Part shown: in pieces, positions 33,495 to 42,089 of the stretch
How the letters are laid out: each line of letters starts with the position of its first letter
Position numbering within the stretch: the first letter of the stretch is position 1
Assembly: GCF_000785555.1 (NCBI RefSeq)
Contig: NZ_CP009129.1
Span: 2,170,001-2,234,000, forward strand
Reading direction: 5' to 3'
Length of the DNA stretch: 64,000 bases
Origin: Planococcus sp. PAMC 21323
GTDB taxonomy: Bacteria > Bacillota > Bacilli > Bacillales_A > Planococcaceae
Notes under the pieces: model-generated
What the model was told of the DNA's origin: nothing
Seen by the model: only the letters and a program-made list of their open reading frames with translations
Database searches by the model: none
Program-made: the position numbers and the translations under genes

Positions 33495-34520
33495 TTATTC
33501 ATTTGCTGCTAATGCTTGGTCGATCAATTCTTTCCCAATTTGATCTTCGTATTTTGTGTAAACCGATTTTGCCGCTTCACGGAATTCGTCGCGTTGCTCA
33601 TCTGTTAAATCGTTTACTTGCATACCTTCATCTTTAATTTTGTCAAGGAACTCTCCATCTTGTTGCTGAGCCAATTCACGTTGTTCTGTACGGAATTCCT
33701 CTGCTGCTGCTGTCATAATTTCTTGTAAATCTTCTGGTAGATCGTTGTAAACATCATCATTAATAAGTAAAGCCGTTGCTGCGTAAACATGACCTGTTAA
33801 CGTTAAGTAATCTTGTACTTCGTAAAATTTATTTGTGTAGTAAAGAGAAACCGGGCAATCCATTGCATCGTAAGTTCCTTGCTGTAAAGCCGTATAAAGT
33901 TCACCAAAAGCAAATGGAGATGCATTTGCACCAAATGCATTAAATGTATCTGTGTGTAATGGGCTTTCTAAGGTCCTCATTTTCAAACCTGCCATATCTT
34001 CTGGAGATTCGATAGGTCCCTCGTTATTCGAAACGTGGCGGAATCCATTTTCACCAAAAACCAATCCTTTTAAATCATTGTTTTTAAGATCCGCCATTAA
34101 TTCCTGGCCAAGCTCTCCATCCAACGCTTTGTATGCTGCTTCGTTGTTATTAAACAAGAATGGCAAGTCAAATACTTGGAACTTTTCATTAAACGAAGCC
34201 ATTGCTGCAACAGCGGGAATCGTCATTTCGATGTTACCCAGCTGTACGGCTTCAATCGCTTCTCGGTCAGAGCCGTATAATTGGCCATTCGGGTATAATT
34301 CAACGATCAAGCGTCCATCTGATTCTGACTCTAGTCTTTCTTTAAACGCTACTGCTGCAACATGAGAAGATTGTTCCTCTGGTACTAAATGGGCAAGTCG
34401 CAACGTGTATGTATCTTCCCCGGCTTCCCCATCTTCTGTTGTTGTCGTTCCACTGTCCGGTCTACCGCATGCAGATAAGATGAATATACCAATAAGTAAT
34501 AATCCGAGTAATTTTTTCAT
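33495..34520 (-). CDS. dctP: TRAP transporter solute-binding lipoprotein DctP
   Basis: A 341-residue extracytoplasmic binding protein anchored by lipid at C18 (lipobox LSAC). LRLAHLVPEEQSSH (about 38-51), LYPNGQLYGSDREAIEAVQ and MAGLKMRTLESPLH, with the carboxylate-binding arginine, identify the DctP/TAXI-like TRAP family. The ligand is probably an organic acid; the adjacent glycolate-oxidase-like gene suggests a 2-hydroxy acid. AGGAGG precedes the ATG inside the end of the GntR gene. Confidence 0.93.
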   Translation of the reverse strand: MKKLLGLLLIGIFILSACGRPDSGTTTTEDGEAGEDTYTLRLAHLVPEEQSSHVAAVAFKERLESESDGRLIVELYPNGQLYGSDREAIEAVQLGNIEMTIPAVAAMASFNEKFQVFDLPFLFNNNEAAYKALDGELGQELMADLKNNDLKGLVFGENGFRHVSNNEGPIESPEDMAGLKMRTLESPLHTDTFNAFGANASPFAFGELYTALQQGTYDAMDCPVSLYYTNKFYEVQDYLTLTGHVYAATALLINDDVYNDLPEDLQEIMTAAAEEFRTEQRELAQQQDGEFLDKIKDEGMQVNDLTDEQRDEFREAAKSVYTKYEDQIGKELIDQALAANE

Positions 34521-35182
34521 AGTTCCTCCTGTGTACTGTATTTTAATAGCCGACTTTCAATATTGTCTAAGTGAATGTTTAGCTGCTGTTTGGCTTTTTC
34601 TACATCCCCTTGCTTTATTGCTTCGAGAATTGATAAATGTTCTTCATATGCTTTTTTTGAACTATCGGCTGCAGTATCAGATAGCAATAAAAAAGCTCTG
34701 CTACCTCCGCTATTAACATTATTTATCATTTCTTTTAAACGGTTATTGCGGTGGTTTTGATACAATAACGAATGAAATTCTTGGTCTAAATCCATAAATT
34801 CCACTACTTTTTTTTCTTCTACCGCCTGCAATTGTCGTTTAATATTATTTGTTAACCTATCGATAGCCGGTCGTTGTTTATCATCTGTGAGATTTTCGAG
34901 TCCTTTAATTTCGAGTAGTCGGCGAAGTTCCATAATCTCAACGATATCTTGAGATGTAAAAGCCGCTACTATTGCGGGTTTAGGTTTTCTTAACTCGATC
35001 AAGGCATCAATCGCCAATCGTTTTAACGCTTCTCGTAAAGGAGTCCTGCTGATGCCAAGTTCATGCGCTAATTTTTCCTCTGGCAACTCTTGTCCAGGCT
35101 TTAGCTCTCCCGTAATAATCATTTTTTTGATATATTCGTAGGCTCGATCTGCCAACGTAGCTTGTTTCGTAATCTTTTCCAT
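34517..35182 (-). CDS. GntR-family (FadR/FCD) regulator
   Basis: A 221-residue regulator with a winged-helix domain (about 10-75: GELKPGQELPEEKLAHELGIS, shown in parts: PGQELPEEKLAHEL, SRTPLREALKRL) and an FCD ligand domain (about 85-215), which usually binds a carboxylate through a metal. First gene of the TRAP operon; its stop overlaps the dctP ATG. GGGAGG lies before its ATG at 35182. The palindrome at 35216-35230 just downstream of its probable -10 suggests autorepression relieved by the transported acid. Confidence 0.9.
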   Translation of the reverse strand: MEKITKQATLADRAYEYIKKMIITGELKPGQELPEEKLAHELGISRTPLREALKRLAIDALIELRKPKPAIVAAFTSQDIVEIMELRRLLEIKGLENLTDDKQRPAIDRLTNNIKRQLQAVEEKKVVEFMDLDQEFHSLLYQNHRNNRLKEMINNVNSGGSRAFLLLSDTAADSSKKAYEEHLSILEAIKQGDVEKAKQQLNIHLDNIESRLLKYSTQEEL

Positions 35183-35215
35183 AATTCCTCCCTTCTTAAT
35201 AATTAATCTACAGGT

Positions 35216-35239
35216 TGTATACTGTATACAGAAAGTATA
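35216..35239 (-). promoter_or_regulatory. GntR operator and -10 of the TRAP operon
   Basis: TGTATAC-T-GTATACA (35216-35230) is a perfect 7-bp inverted repeat, the size and style of FadR-type GntR sites. On the minus strand it directly follows TATACT (35234-35239), a likely -10, so bound repressor would cover the start point. Confidence 0.65.
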
Positions 35240-35360
35240 GAATAGACAGAACTATTTGTATAGAGAAAATCGAAATTTTCTAATAACTTCCCCCTTTTTT
35301 ATTAGTACCAATAAAACGGATAGCTACTACACTTTTTTTACGTGAAGGAGATGCAATTTT

Positions 35361-36725
35361 ATGGAGAGCACATGGATTGACCAATTACAAAACACATTAA
35401 AAATAGATCAATATTCAACAAGTGTTAGCGAGTTGTATCGACATAGCCACGATGAATCGGATCATCCCGCTGTAGAACCTAAAATTGTGTGCTTTCCAGA
35501 ATCCAAAGAAGATGTGCTAGCAATTATGAAAATTGCTCGTGAAGCATCGATTCCTGTTACACCGTTTGGCAGCGGCTCTGGTTTAGAAGGACAAGCGATT
35601 CCAATGAAAGGCGGTATTTCACTAAACTTCGAGCGCATGAATCAGGTCGTGAAATTCTCACCCGAAGATTTACTGGTAACCGTACAACCAGGCATCACTC
35701 GCCTTCAATTAAATAGCATTGTTAATCGACATGGCTTGCAGTTCCCAGTAGACCCAGGTGCAGATGCTACAATTGGCGGCATGACCGCTACTAATGCTAG
35801 TGGAACGACCGCAGTTCGTTACGGTGTGATGCGAGACCAGATTATTGATTTGGAAATCGTTTTAGCAGACGGTACCCTCCTACATACAGGAACAAAAGCA
35901 AAAAAATCATCTTCAGGCTATCATTTGACTGGATTGTTTACTGGATCAGAAGGAACGCTTGGCATCATTACAGAAATCACGTTAAAACTTCACGGTATTC
36001 CAGAGCATACGATTGCTGCTAGCTGTACGTTTGAAACACCTCATCAATGTGCTGATGCAGCTCATATGATTCTACTTAGCGGCATCCCTGTACAACGCAT
36101 GGAATTTGTTGACGCATATAGCATTGCCAAAGTGAACGATTACGGTAATTATGGACTTCCTGAAAAACACTCATTATTTTTTGAGTTTGCTGGCATGAAA
36201 ATTGCAGCAGAAGAAGAAGCCACATTAGCACACGAATTGTTAGTGGATATGAATTGTGAAAACTGGCGGATTGCGGCAGATTCTGAAGAGCGCGCATCCA
36301 TTTGGAAAGCACGTCACGAAATGGCTTACGCTTACCGGCATCAAGCAGGAATGACCATCACAGGAGGAGATGTATGTGTTCCAATTTCTAAATTGCCAGA
36401 ACTAATCGATTATGCTCGTGAACTGATTGCTGAAAGTGGATTAGAAGGCGGTGTTTTAGGTCATATTGGTGACGGCAATTTTCATACTTCAATTGCATAC
36501 GATGCCAAAGACCCTAAACAGCAACTTGCCGCTGAAAAAATAAACGAAAAATTAGCTTATCGTGCCATTAGACTCGAAGGCACTTGCACAGGTGAGCACG
36601 GTGTGGGACTTGGCAAAATGAAGTATCAAGATGCAGAACACGGATCTGCAGTTGCTATTATGAAAAATATGAAACAAATGTTGGATCCAAATAATTTACT
36701 AAATCCAGGAAAAATATTCATATAA
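35361..36725 (+). CDS. FAD-linked 2-hydroxyacid oxidase, GlcD-type
   Basis: A 454-residue FAD-binding type 4 dehydrogenase. PFGSGSGLEGQAIPMKGGI (about 72-90) and GATIGGMTATNASG-like ATIGGMTATNASGTTAVRYG (about 138-157) bind FAD; TCTGEHGVGLGKM near 413 is the C-terminal signature. Such enzymes oxidise glycolate, D-lactate or D-2-hydroxyglutarate. The adjacent TRAP importer and malate synthase favour glycolate to glyoxylate, but D-lactate cannot be excluded. GAAGGAG lies before the ATG; it is divergent from the GntR gene. Single subunit, without GlcE/F partners here. Confidence 0.87.
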   Translation: MESTWIDQLQNTLKIDQYSTSVSELYRHSHDESDHPAVEPKIVCFPESKEDVLAIMKIAREASIPVTPFGSGSGLEGQAIPMKGGISLNFERMNQVVKFSPEDLLVTVQPGITRLQLNSIVNRHGLQFPVDPGADATIGGMTATNASGTTAVRYGVMRDQIIDLEIVLADGTLLHTGTKAKKSSSGYHLTGLFTGSEGTLGIITEITLKLHGIPEHTIAASCTFETPHQCADAAHMILLSGIPVQRMEFVDAYSIAKVNDYGNYGLPEKHSLFFEFAGMKIAAEEEATLAHELLVDMNCENWRIAADSEERASIWKARHEMAYAYRHQAGMTITGGDVCVPISKLPELIDYARELIAESGLEGGVLGHIGDGNFHTSIAYDAKDPKQQLAAEKINEKLAYRAIRLEGTCTGEHGVGLGKMKYQDAEHGSAVAIMKNMKQMLDPNNLLNPGKIFI

Positions 36726-36762
36726 AAGCCAGCTGGGACTATTCTCTCCTAGCTGGCTTTTA
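36724..36762. terminator. Bidirectional terminator after the GlcD-type gene
   Basis: AAAAGCCAGCT-gggactattctctcct-AGCTGGCTTTTAT between convergent genes. Confidence 0.85.
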
Positions 36763-36771
36763 TGCGAGTAA

Positions 36772-37422
36772 TTAGAATCCGAGACGTTCCCTGACGCTAG
36801 CCGCATAGTTTTGACTAACCGGTAAAATTGAGCCATCTTTAAGCATCAATTGATAATTCGATGCAATGTCTCGAGAAATTTCTTCTATATAGTCGATGTT
36901 GACGATATAAGATCGATGAATCGGTAAAAAATTATCAGGTAATTGATGCTTTAAATTTTTCAATGTATGTATTGCACAATACGTTTCATCTTCTGAATAA
37001 AACCATGTTTTCTTTTGACTGCTTTCGATATGAGAAACTTTATTGACAGCAACAGGACGCCAAGTATCTTCATACTTACCCGTTAGAAATCGGATCGTTT
37101 TATTTTTACGAACTAAATAATCTGGCGGCAAAATAACAACGAGTACACCTTTTTTCTCACCTAACTTGACTGGGTAGCCAATGCCATAATAAGGCGTTCC
37201 GAAAATAGACTCTTCAACAAACATTTCCATTCGTTGTCCTTCTTTTTTCGCACGTGCCGCGATACTGCCAGGAAGTACTGATTGACCTTCTCGAATCTGC
37301 AAATCATGAACTCCGGCTTTATAGTAGATATAACGATCTTCTACCGCAATTGCAATCGACGCTTCTTTCGGAATCCAGTCCCCAATTATAAAACCCATTT
37401 GTTCCAACATCGTGTTCTCCAT
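36772..37422 (-). CDS. LytTR-domain regulator without receiver
   Basis: A 216-residue protein. The C-terminal 100 residues form a LytTR DNA-binding domain (SHIESSQKKTWFYSEDETYCA, shown in parts: SHIESSQKKTWFYS, FLPIHRSYIVNIDYIEEI, LPVSQNYAASVRERLGF). Instead of a response-regulator receiver it has an N-terminal domain (about 1-100) with the look of a PAS/GAF-like sensor (ITIAVEDRYIYYKAG-type start, GIGYPVKLGEKKGVLVVILP). It is divergent from malate synthase and so a candidate regulator of it. GGGGAG precedes the ATG at 37422. Confidence 0.83.
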   Translation of the reverse strand: MENTMLEQMGFIIGDWIPKEASIAIAVEDRYIYYKAGVHDLQIREGQSVLPGSIAARAKKEGQRMEMFVEESIFGTPYYGIGYPVKLGEKKGVLVVILPPDYLVRKNKTIRFLTGKYEDTWRPVAVNKVSHIESSQKKTWFYSEDETYCAIHTLKNLKHQLPDNFLPIHRSYIVNIDYIEEISRDIASNYQLMLKDGSILPVSQNYAASVRERLGF

Positions 37423-37522
37423 CCCCGACTCCCCTTTCTAATGTGCTTATCGCCAAATAGTCGCTTTTATCGCTAATTATTCCTTTTTGTCCTGTTTAGA
37501 AGACAGTTAGAATTTTCTGTTA

Positions 37523-37560
37523 TATATTAATATACATCAAAACATACTGTATTAATACAG
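37523..37560 (+). promoter_or_regulatory. Paired palindromes upstream of aceB
   Basis: TATATTAATATA (37523-37534) and CTGTATTAATACAG (37547-37560) are perfect palindromes with the same TATTAATA core, 25 bases apart, and 33 bases before aceB. They could bind the LytTR or GntR protein; the outer CTGTAT/ATACAG half sites also occur in the TRAP operon operator (CTGTATACAG, 35222-35231). Confidence 0.45.
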
Positions 37561-37592
37561 ATGATTAATTTTTTTCAGAAAGGGATGATTTT

Positions 37593-39185
37593 TTGTTAAC
37601 AAAAACGACGATGACGATAAAGGGTCAAGAAATTCCAGGAATGGAAACGATTTTAACGCCTGAAGCATTAGCGTTTATCGAGAAGCTACATATTAATTTT
37701 GATAAACAACGCGTCAAACTTTTAGAAAAACGTCAAGTACGTCAACAAGAAATTGATGCCGGAAAAAAATTAGATTTTTTGCCAGAAACGAAACATATTC
37801 GCAATAACAACTGGACGATCGCTCCGCTTCCAGAAGATATGAAAGATCGCCGCGTTGAAATTACAGGTCCGACAAACCGTAAAATGCTCATTAATGCCTT
37901 AAACTCTGGAGCTAAAATGTTTATGGCAGATTTAGAAGACGCTACTTCACCTAACTGGTTTAATGTCATTGACGGCCAAATCAACTTACGCGATGCGGTT
38001 CGACGTCAAATTGATTTTGAAGCTCCTGAAACTGGTAAAAAATATGCGTTAAATGAGCAAACGGCTGTATTAATGGTTCGCCCTCGTGGATGGCATTTGC
38101 TTGAAAAAAACATTCTTATCGATGGAAAGGCAATTTCGGGTAGTTTAGTCGATTTCGGATTGTATTTTTTCCACAATGCGAAAGAATTGATTGAACGCGG
38201 GACAGGTCCTTATTTCTATCTTCCAAAAATGGAAAGTCATTTAGAAGCACGCCTTTGGAATGATGTATTCGTTTTCGCACAAAATGAATTAGGAATTCCT
38301 CAAGGATCGATACGCGCAACCGTATTAATTGAAACTATTATGGCTGCTTTTGAAATGGATGAAATTTTATACGAATTACGCGAACATTCAGCTGGTCTAA
38401 ACTGCGGTCGTTGGGATTATATTTTTAGTGTCATCAAGCGAATGAGAAATTTACCAGAATATCTTTTTCCAAATCGTTCACAAGTGACTATGACTGTTCC
38501 ATTTATGCGTGCTTACACACAATTGTGTATTAAAACTTGTCATAGAAGGAATGCACCAGCACTCGGCGGAATGGCTGCACAAATTCCTGTTAAAGGAGAT
38601 GATGAAGCCAATGCAGCTGCTTTCCAAAAAGTAGCTGAAGACAAGCGACGTGAAGCCATGGACGGTCACGATGGAACATGGGTGGCGCATCCCGGAATGG
38701 TTGCGATTGCGATGGAGCAGTTTGACGAACATATGCTTACGCCAAACCAAATCGATAAGAAGCGTGAGGACGTTCAAGTTACGGCTGAACAGTTAGTTGA
38801 AGTACCAACCGGTACCATTACAGAGGACGGATTACGTTCGAATATTTCAGTTGGCATTCAATACATCGCTTCTTGGTTGTCTGGTAATGGCGCAGCTCCG
38901 ATTAATAACTTGATGGAAGATGCTGCGACAGCTGAAATTTCCCGCTCTCAAGTATGGCAATGGGTTCGACATCCTAAAGGAGTTTTAGAAGATGGACGAA
39001 ATATCGACATTCCTTTATTCCACGAGGTGATCGAAGAAGAAACAGCTAACATCAAACAAACAGTTGGAGACACACGATATTCATCCGGTAATTTTGAGGA
39101 AGCGCGTGAGTTGTTTACAAATCTTACGTTACAAAGTGAATTTGCTGAATTTTTGACACTGCCAGGTTATGAAAAACTAAACTAA
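37593..39185 (+). CDS. aceB: Malate synthase A
   Basis: A 530-residue enzyme that condenses glyoxylate and acetyl-CoA to malate. [16 protein letters not shown] (about 90-105), [14 protein letters not shown] (about 109-122), the glyoxylate-binding [12 protein letters not shown] near 270 and [11 protein letters not shown] near 358 are family signatures. Isocitrate lyase, the usual partner, is not adjacent, which fits glyoxylate being supplied by the GlcD-type oxidase. The start is a TTG at 37593, eight bases after AAAGGG. It is co-transcribed with the small gene at 39205. Confidence 0.95.
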   Translation: MLTKTTMTIKGQEIPGMETILTPEALAFIEKLHINFDKQRVKLLEKRQVRQQEIDAGKKLDFLPETKHIRNNNWTIAPLPEDMKDRRVEITGPTNRKMLINALNSGAKMFMADLEDATSPNWFNVIDGQINLRDAVRRQIDFEAPETGKKYALNEQTAVLMVRPRGWHLLEKNILIDGKAISGSLVDFGLYFFHNAKELIERGTGPYFYLPKMESHLEARLWNDVFVFAQNELGIPQGSIRATVLIETIMAAFEMDEILYELREHSAGLNCGRWDYIFSVIKRMRNLPEYLFPNRSQVTMTVPFMRAYTQLCIKTCHRRNAPALGGMAAQIPVKGDDEANAAAFQKVAEDKRREAMDGHDGTWVAHPGMVAIAMEQFDEHMLTPNQIDKKREDVQVTAEQLVEVPTGTITEDGLRSNISVGIQYIASWLSGNGAAPINNLMEDAATAEISRSQVWQWVRHPKGVLEDGRNIDIPLFHEVIEEETANIKQTVGDTRYSSGNFEEARELFTNLTLQSEFAEFLTLPGYEKLN

Positions 39186-39204
39186 ACTATTGGAGGAGAT
39201 CAAA

Positions 39205-39333
39205 ATGAAAAACACTCAAACTTTCAAAAAACGGACGAAAAAAGAATGCCGGGAATGTGGCTGCGAAATCAAAGAACGCCGTGAATCCATTATTTACGAA
39301 TGCGAACGTTGCATTGCCAATGTAGAAGAATAA
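39205..39333 (+). CDS. YhfH-like small zinc-ribbon protein
   Basis: A 42-residue protein with two pairs of cysteines, CRECGC (residues 15-20) and CERC (33-36), and a charged remainder (MKNTQTFKKRTKKE start, end IANVEE). The spacing matches the small YhfH-like family of Bacillales. GGAGGAG lies eight bases before the ATG, 19 bases after the aceB stop, so it is translated from the same transcript. Function unknown; one zinc ion probably binds the four cysteines. Confidence 0.72.
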   Translation: MKNTQTFKKRTKKECRECGCEIKERRESIIYECERCIANVEE

Positions 39334-39337
39334 TGAA

Positions 39338-39375
39338 AAAAGAGGAAAACCAATAAATATGGTTTTCCTCTTCTT
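39338..39375. terminator. aceB operon terminator
   Basis: AAGAGGAAAACC-aataaatat-GGTTTTCCTCTT, facing the convergent lipoprotein gene. Confidence 0.85.
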
Positions 39376-39380
39376 CGTTA

Positions 39381-39983
39381 CTATCTTATTTTCTCTAATA
39401 GTCTTTCTTGGTCATCAACTTGATATTTGCCAATTTCCCCTGCTGTCGGAACGATGGCCTCGCCTTTAAAATCAAAGGTTTCGGTTTCGTCTATGTCGTT
39501 TTCATACATAACTTGGAAAGTGAATGTATACAAGGTTTTCTCTACTTCATTTTGGTTGATTTCAATATTGGCTGTTTTTAGTTTGTATTCTTGATCTGAA
39601 AAACTATACAAAAATGCATCTGTCTTGCTAAAAGTTTCATACGCGTTGTCAGTAAAATAAGGAGCGTAAGTATCACTCATATAATCCATTAATGCTTTAT
39701 ATTCTGGTGAATTCAACCAAGCATTATATTGTTCCTCATCCATATCACCCGTTTGACTGTCCATTGCGGTATTCCATAATTCGCGGTACTCTTCATCTGG
39801 ACCGTTAAATTGTTTTTCAATCACAGCTTGAATCGCTGATTTGTCTTTTTCAACAGAATCTGTAATTTTTTCAGTTTCTACTTCTTTGGCTTCACCATTT
39901 TCTGAACAACCCGCAATTAGTAAAAAAGAAATGAGCATTAGCACAATCCCCATAAGTTTTTTACTCCTTATGAACTTCCCCAT
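39381..39983 (-). CDS. Unknown lipoprotein
   Basis: A 200-residue lipoprotein; MGKFIRSKKLMGIVLMLIS leads to the lipobox IAGC with the cysteine at residue 26. After an acidic linker the mature domain starts at about residue 45 and contains a Tyr-rich helix region (YNAWLNSPEYKALMDYM) and a strand-rich end (TFTFQVMYENDIDETETFDF). I do not recognise it; the pattern is compatible with an NTF2-like fold. GGGGGAA precedes the ATG at 39983. It is a single-gene unit, convergent with aceB. Confidence 0.65.
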   Translation of the reverse strand: MGKFIRSKKLMGIVLMLISFLLIAGCSENGEAKEVETEKITDSVEKDKSAIQAVIEKQFNGPDEEYRELWNTAMDSQTGDMDEEQYNAWLNSPEYKALMDYMSDTYAPYFTDNAYETFSKTDAFLYSFSDQEYKLKTANIEINQNEVEKTLYTFTFQVMYENDIDETETFDFKGEAIVPTAGEIGKYQVDDQERLLEKIR

Positions 39984-40112
39984 ACATATTCCCCCTTTAG
40001 TCTGTAGAAAGTAATTAACAATTATACGAATCAAATCTCAAAAAGTTCCAATTATTCCATAAAAATTACTTTTGCTTTGTAGAATGAAAGATATTCCTTT
40101 AAAAACAAAAAT

Positions 40113-40146
40113 ATCCCTTAACATCACAGTCATGACGTTAAGGGAA
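40113..40146 (-). terminator. Terminator after the 97-residue unknown
   Basis: TCCCTTAAC...GTTAAGGGA hairpin followed on the minus strand by TATTTTTGTTTTT. Confidence 0.82.
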
Positions 40147-40156
40147 AGCTTTATCT

Positions 40157-40450
40157 TTACTCTTGATTGGATGATTTAAACCGGTACCTTGTATCCTCTT
40201 CAAGTTTATTGAAAACTTCAATGTAACGAGTACCACCTTGCTCGCGCGCGTTTGGCGTATCCTCGCCTTCAAGAATTTCTTCTAGCGGTCGTGCTTCGGG
40301 TTCAATGATTACTGAATCATAGTCGTCCATTAACCCTTGAAGTTCATTATAGTTTTCGATGTCTTTGTCTTTTCTCACTTCTTCAAATAGTCGATCTGAT
40401 TCGTCTTGTGTTAGTTCTACGTATCCGACTGTGATCTGCTTTTTCTCCAT
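40157..40450 (-). CDS. Unknown 97-residue acidic protein
   Basis: I do not recognise this product. It is soluble and acidic (ELTQDESDRLFEEVRKD near the start, EPEARPLEEILEGEDTPN in the middle), with no signal or membrane segment. A good AGGAGG lies seven bases before the ATG, and a terminator follows ten bases after the stop, so it is a genuine single-gene unit. Confidence 0.65.
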   Translation of the reverse strand: MEKKQITVGYVELTQDESDRLFEEVRKDKDIENYNELQGLMDDYDSVIIEPEARPLEEILEGEDTPNAREQGGTRYIEVFNKLEEDTRYRFKSSNQE

Positions 40451-40597
40451 TTTGTAACCTCCTGTAACTTAGCCGTTATTTCTTATTCCATACCCTGAAA
40501 ATCAAAATACATAAACCTACAACTGTCGCTTACTGGAAGATAGCTCTAGTTTCCGCTATGATAAAAGCTATAGAAAAAAGAACTGGAGTTGATTTTT

Positions 40598-41257
40598 TTG
40601 CGCGTAGCGATATTCGATTTTGACGGAACATTGTATTCAAAAGAAACTTTCCAGTTAATGATGAACCATTTAAAAAACCATCCTGAACACAGCTCACGCT
40701 ACCGGCAATTTTACCGGGCTATTATGCCGCCTTATATCGGGCATCGGCTCAAAATTTATCCTGAATGGAAAATGCGTGAACGTTCCGTCCAAGCTTACTT
40801 GTCTTCATTAGAAACTTTTACAAAGACTGAACTCGAACAATTTTTCAGTGAAATTGCAGATCAAATGCACGGGGATATGAATCCAACGGTCGTAGAGCGA
40901 TTAAAAGAACACGTAGCTAATAACGATTACGTTATGCTCGTCTCCGGTGCCTTTACGCCACTGCTTCATGCCGTTACAAAGCAATTACCAATTAAGACCA
41001 TTATCGGGACAGAAGTACTCTACATTAATAATATTTTAGATCATAAAACTCCTTTGTCACATGTTCAAGGTCAGCTGAAAACAAAAAAAATCAAAGAAGC
41101 ATTACAAGGCTGGGATATTGACTGGGCTAACAGTTATGCATACGGAGACAGCCCTTCAGACTTACCTGTTCTTGAACTTGTTGGCCACCCTGTAGCTGTA
41201 CAACCAAAGCCAAAACTACGAACAGTTGCCGAGCGGCGCAATTGGGAAATTATTTAA
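40598..41257 (+). CDS. HAD-family phosphatase (class IB, SerB-like)
   Basis: A 219-residue HAD hydrolase. Motif I is IFDFDGTLY (5-13), with the nucleophilic Asp and the acid Asp two residues on; motif II is VSGAF near 111, motif III the lysine in TKKIKEAL, and motif IV YGDSPSDLPVLE near 186-197. The helical cap between motifs I and II (with PPYIGHRLKIYPEW) is of the C1/SerB-like type. Substrate unknown. The start is the TTG at 40598, nine bases after GGAG; an earlier TTG abuts the site. Confidence 0.85.
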   Translation: MRVAIFDFDGTLYSKETFQLMMNHLKNHPEHSSRYRQFYRAIMPPYIGHRLKIYPEWKMRERSVQAYLSSLETFTKTELEQFFSEIADQMHGDMNPTVVERLKEHVANNDYVMLVSGAFTPLLHAVTKQLPIKTIIGTEVLYINNILDHKTPLSHVQGQLKTKKIKEALQGWDIDWANSYAYGDSPSDLPVLELVGHPVAVQPKPKLRTVAERRNWEII

Positions 41258-41262
41258 CCATC

Positions 41263-41297
41263 AAAAAAACGGATCGCAAATTGCGATCCGTTTTTTT
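41263..41297. terminator. Bidirectional terminator, HAD / pcp
   Basis: AAAAACGGATCGCAA-ATTGCGATCCGTTTTT between convergent genes. Confidence 0.92.
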
Positions 41298-41904
41298 ATG
41301 CTTCTTCTAACACTTCAATACATAGTTGAATACCTTTAACAAGATCCTCATATGACCAGCTTGGAATCCGGCCGTGCTGGATCGCTAATTCATGTGACGC
41401 CGGAATATGGATAAAGCCCGTCTTCAAAGTGGGTTTTTTATGCTTGGCATAATGCAATCCTTCATACATAACGTTATTACATAAATAGGCACCCGCTGTA
41501 TTTGATATTTCTGCTGGCAAGCCATTAGCTAGTAGATGATCCACCATTTTACGTACCGGCAAGGTCGACATATAAGCTGCTTCTCCTTCTTTGCGGATTG
41601 GCTCATCAACAGGTTTATTGCCTTCGTTATCAACATCTCCATCTTTGACATTTAAGGCGATTCGTTCTGGAGTAATTTTATATCGTCCCGCTGCGAGTCC
41701 AAGTGAAATAACAGCATCTGGATTTTCTTCTTCGATAAATTGGAGTAAAAACTCTCCAGACACATTAAAGTCTACAGGCATAATTTTGCCGACCACTTGG
41801 TAATTACCGATTGTTTTTCCATCTAATGCTTCAACTATTTTCATCGTTGGATTCACTGTATAATCTAAAAATGGTTCAAAGCCCGTTAACAGTAATTTTT
41901 TCAC
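41296..41904 (-). CDS. pcp: Pyroglutamyl-peptidase I
   Basis: A 202-residue cysteine peptidase (C15) removing N-terminal pyroglutamate from peptides. The opening LLTGFEPFLDYTVNP, the glutamate of ITPERIALN (about 78-86), the catalytic cysteine in SNTAGAYLCNN (about C144) and the histidine in TGFIHIPASHE complete the triad. A normal start, MKKLLLTGF, and typical length support the call. No partner genes nearby. Confidence 0.95.
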   Translation of the reverse strand: MKKLLLTGFEPFLDYTVNPTMKIVEALDGKTIGNYQVVGKIMPVDFNVSGEFLLQFIEEENPDAVISLGLAAGRYKITPERIALNVKDGDVDNEGNKPVDEPIRKEGEAAYMSTLPVRKMVDHLLANGLPAEISNTAGAYLCNNVMYEGLHYAKHKKPTLKTGFIHIPASHELAIQHGRIPSWSYEDLVKGIQLCIEVLEEA

Positions 41905-42089
41905 TAGTATCGCCTCCTACTCACTATTATACGCAATCCCTCTTTCCTTTCCTAACACTCTATTGTGTATTCATGTAAATATCAGAAAATATAAACTTTT
42001 AGTTTATCGGAAAAAAACTTCCCAAACTCATTTCTATGTGTTAAAATTCATTAAAATGAATAAACATACAAAAATCAGGGGGAATATAC

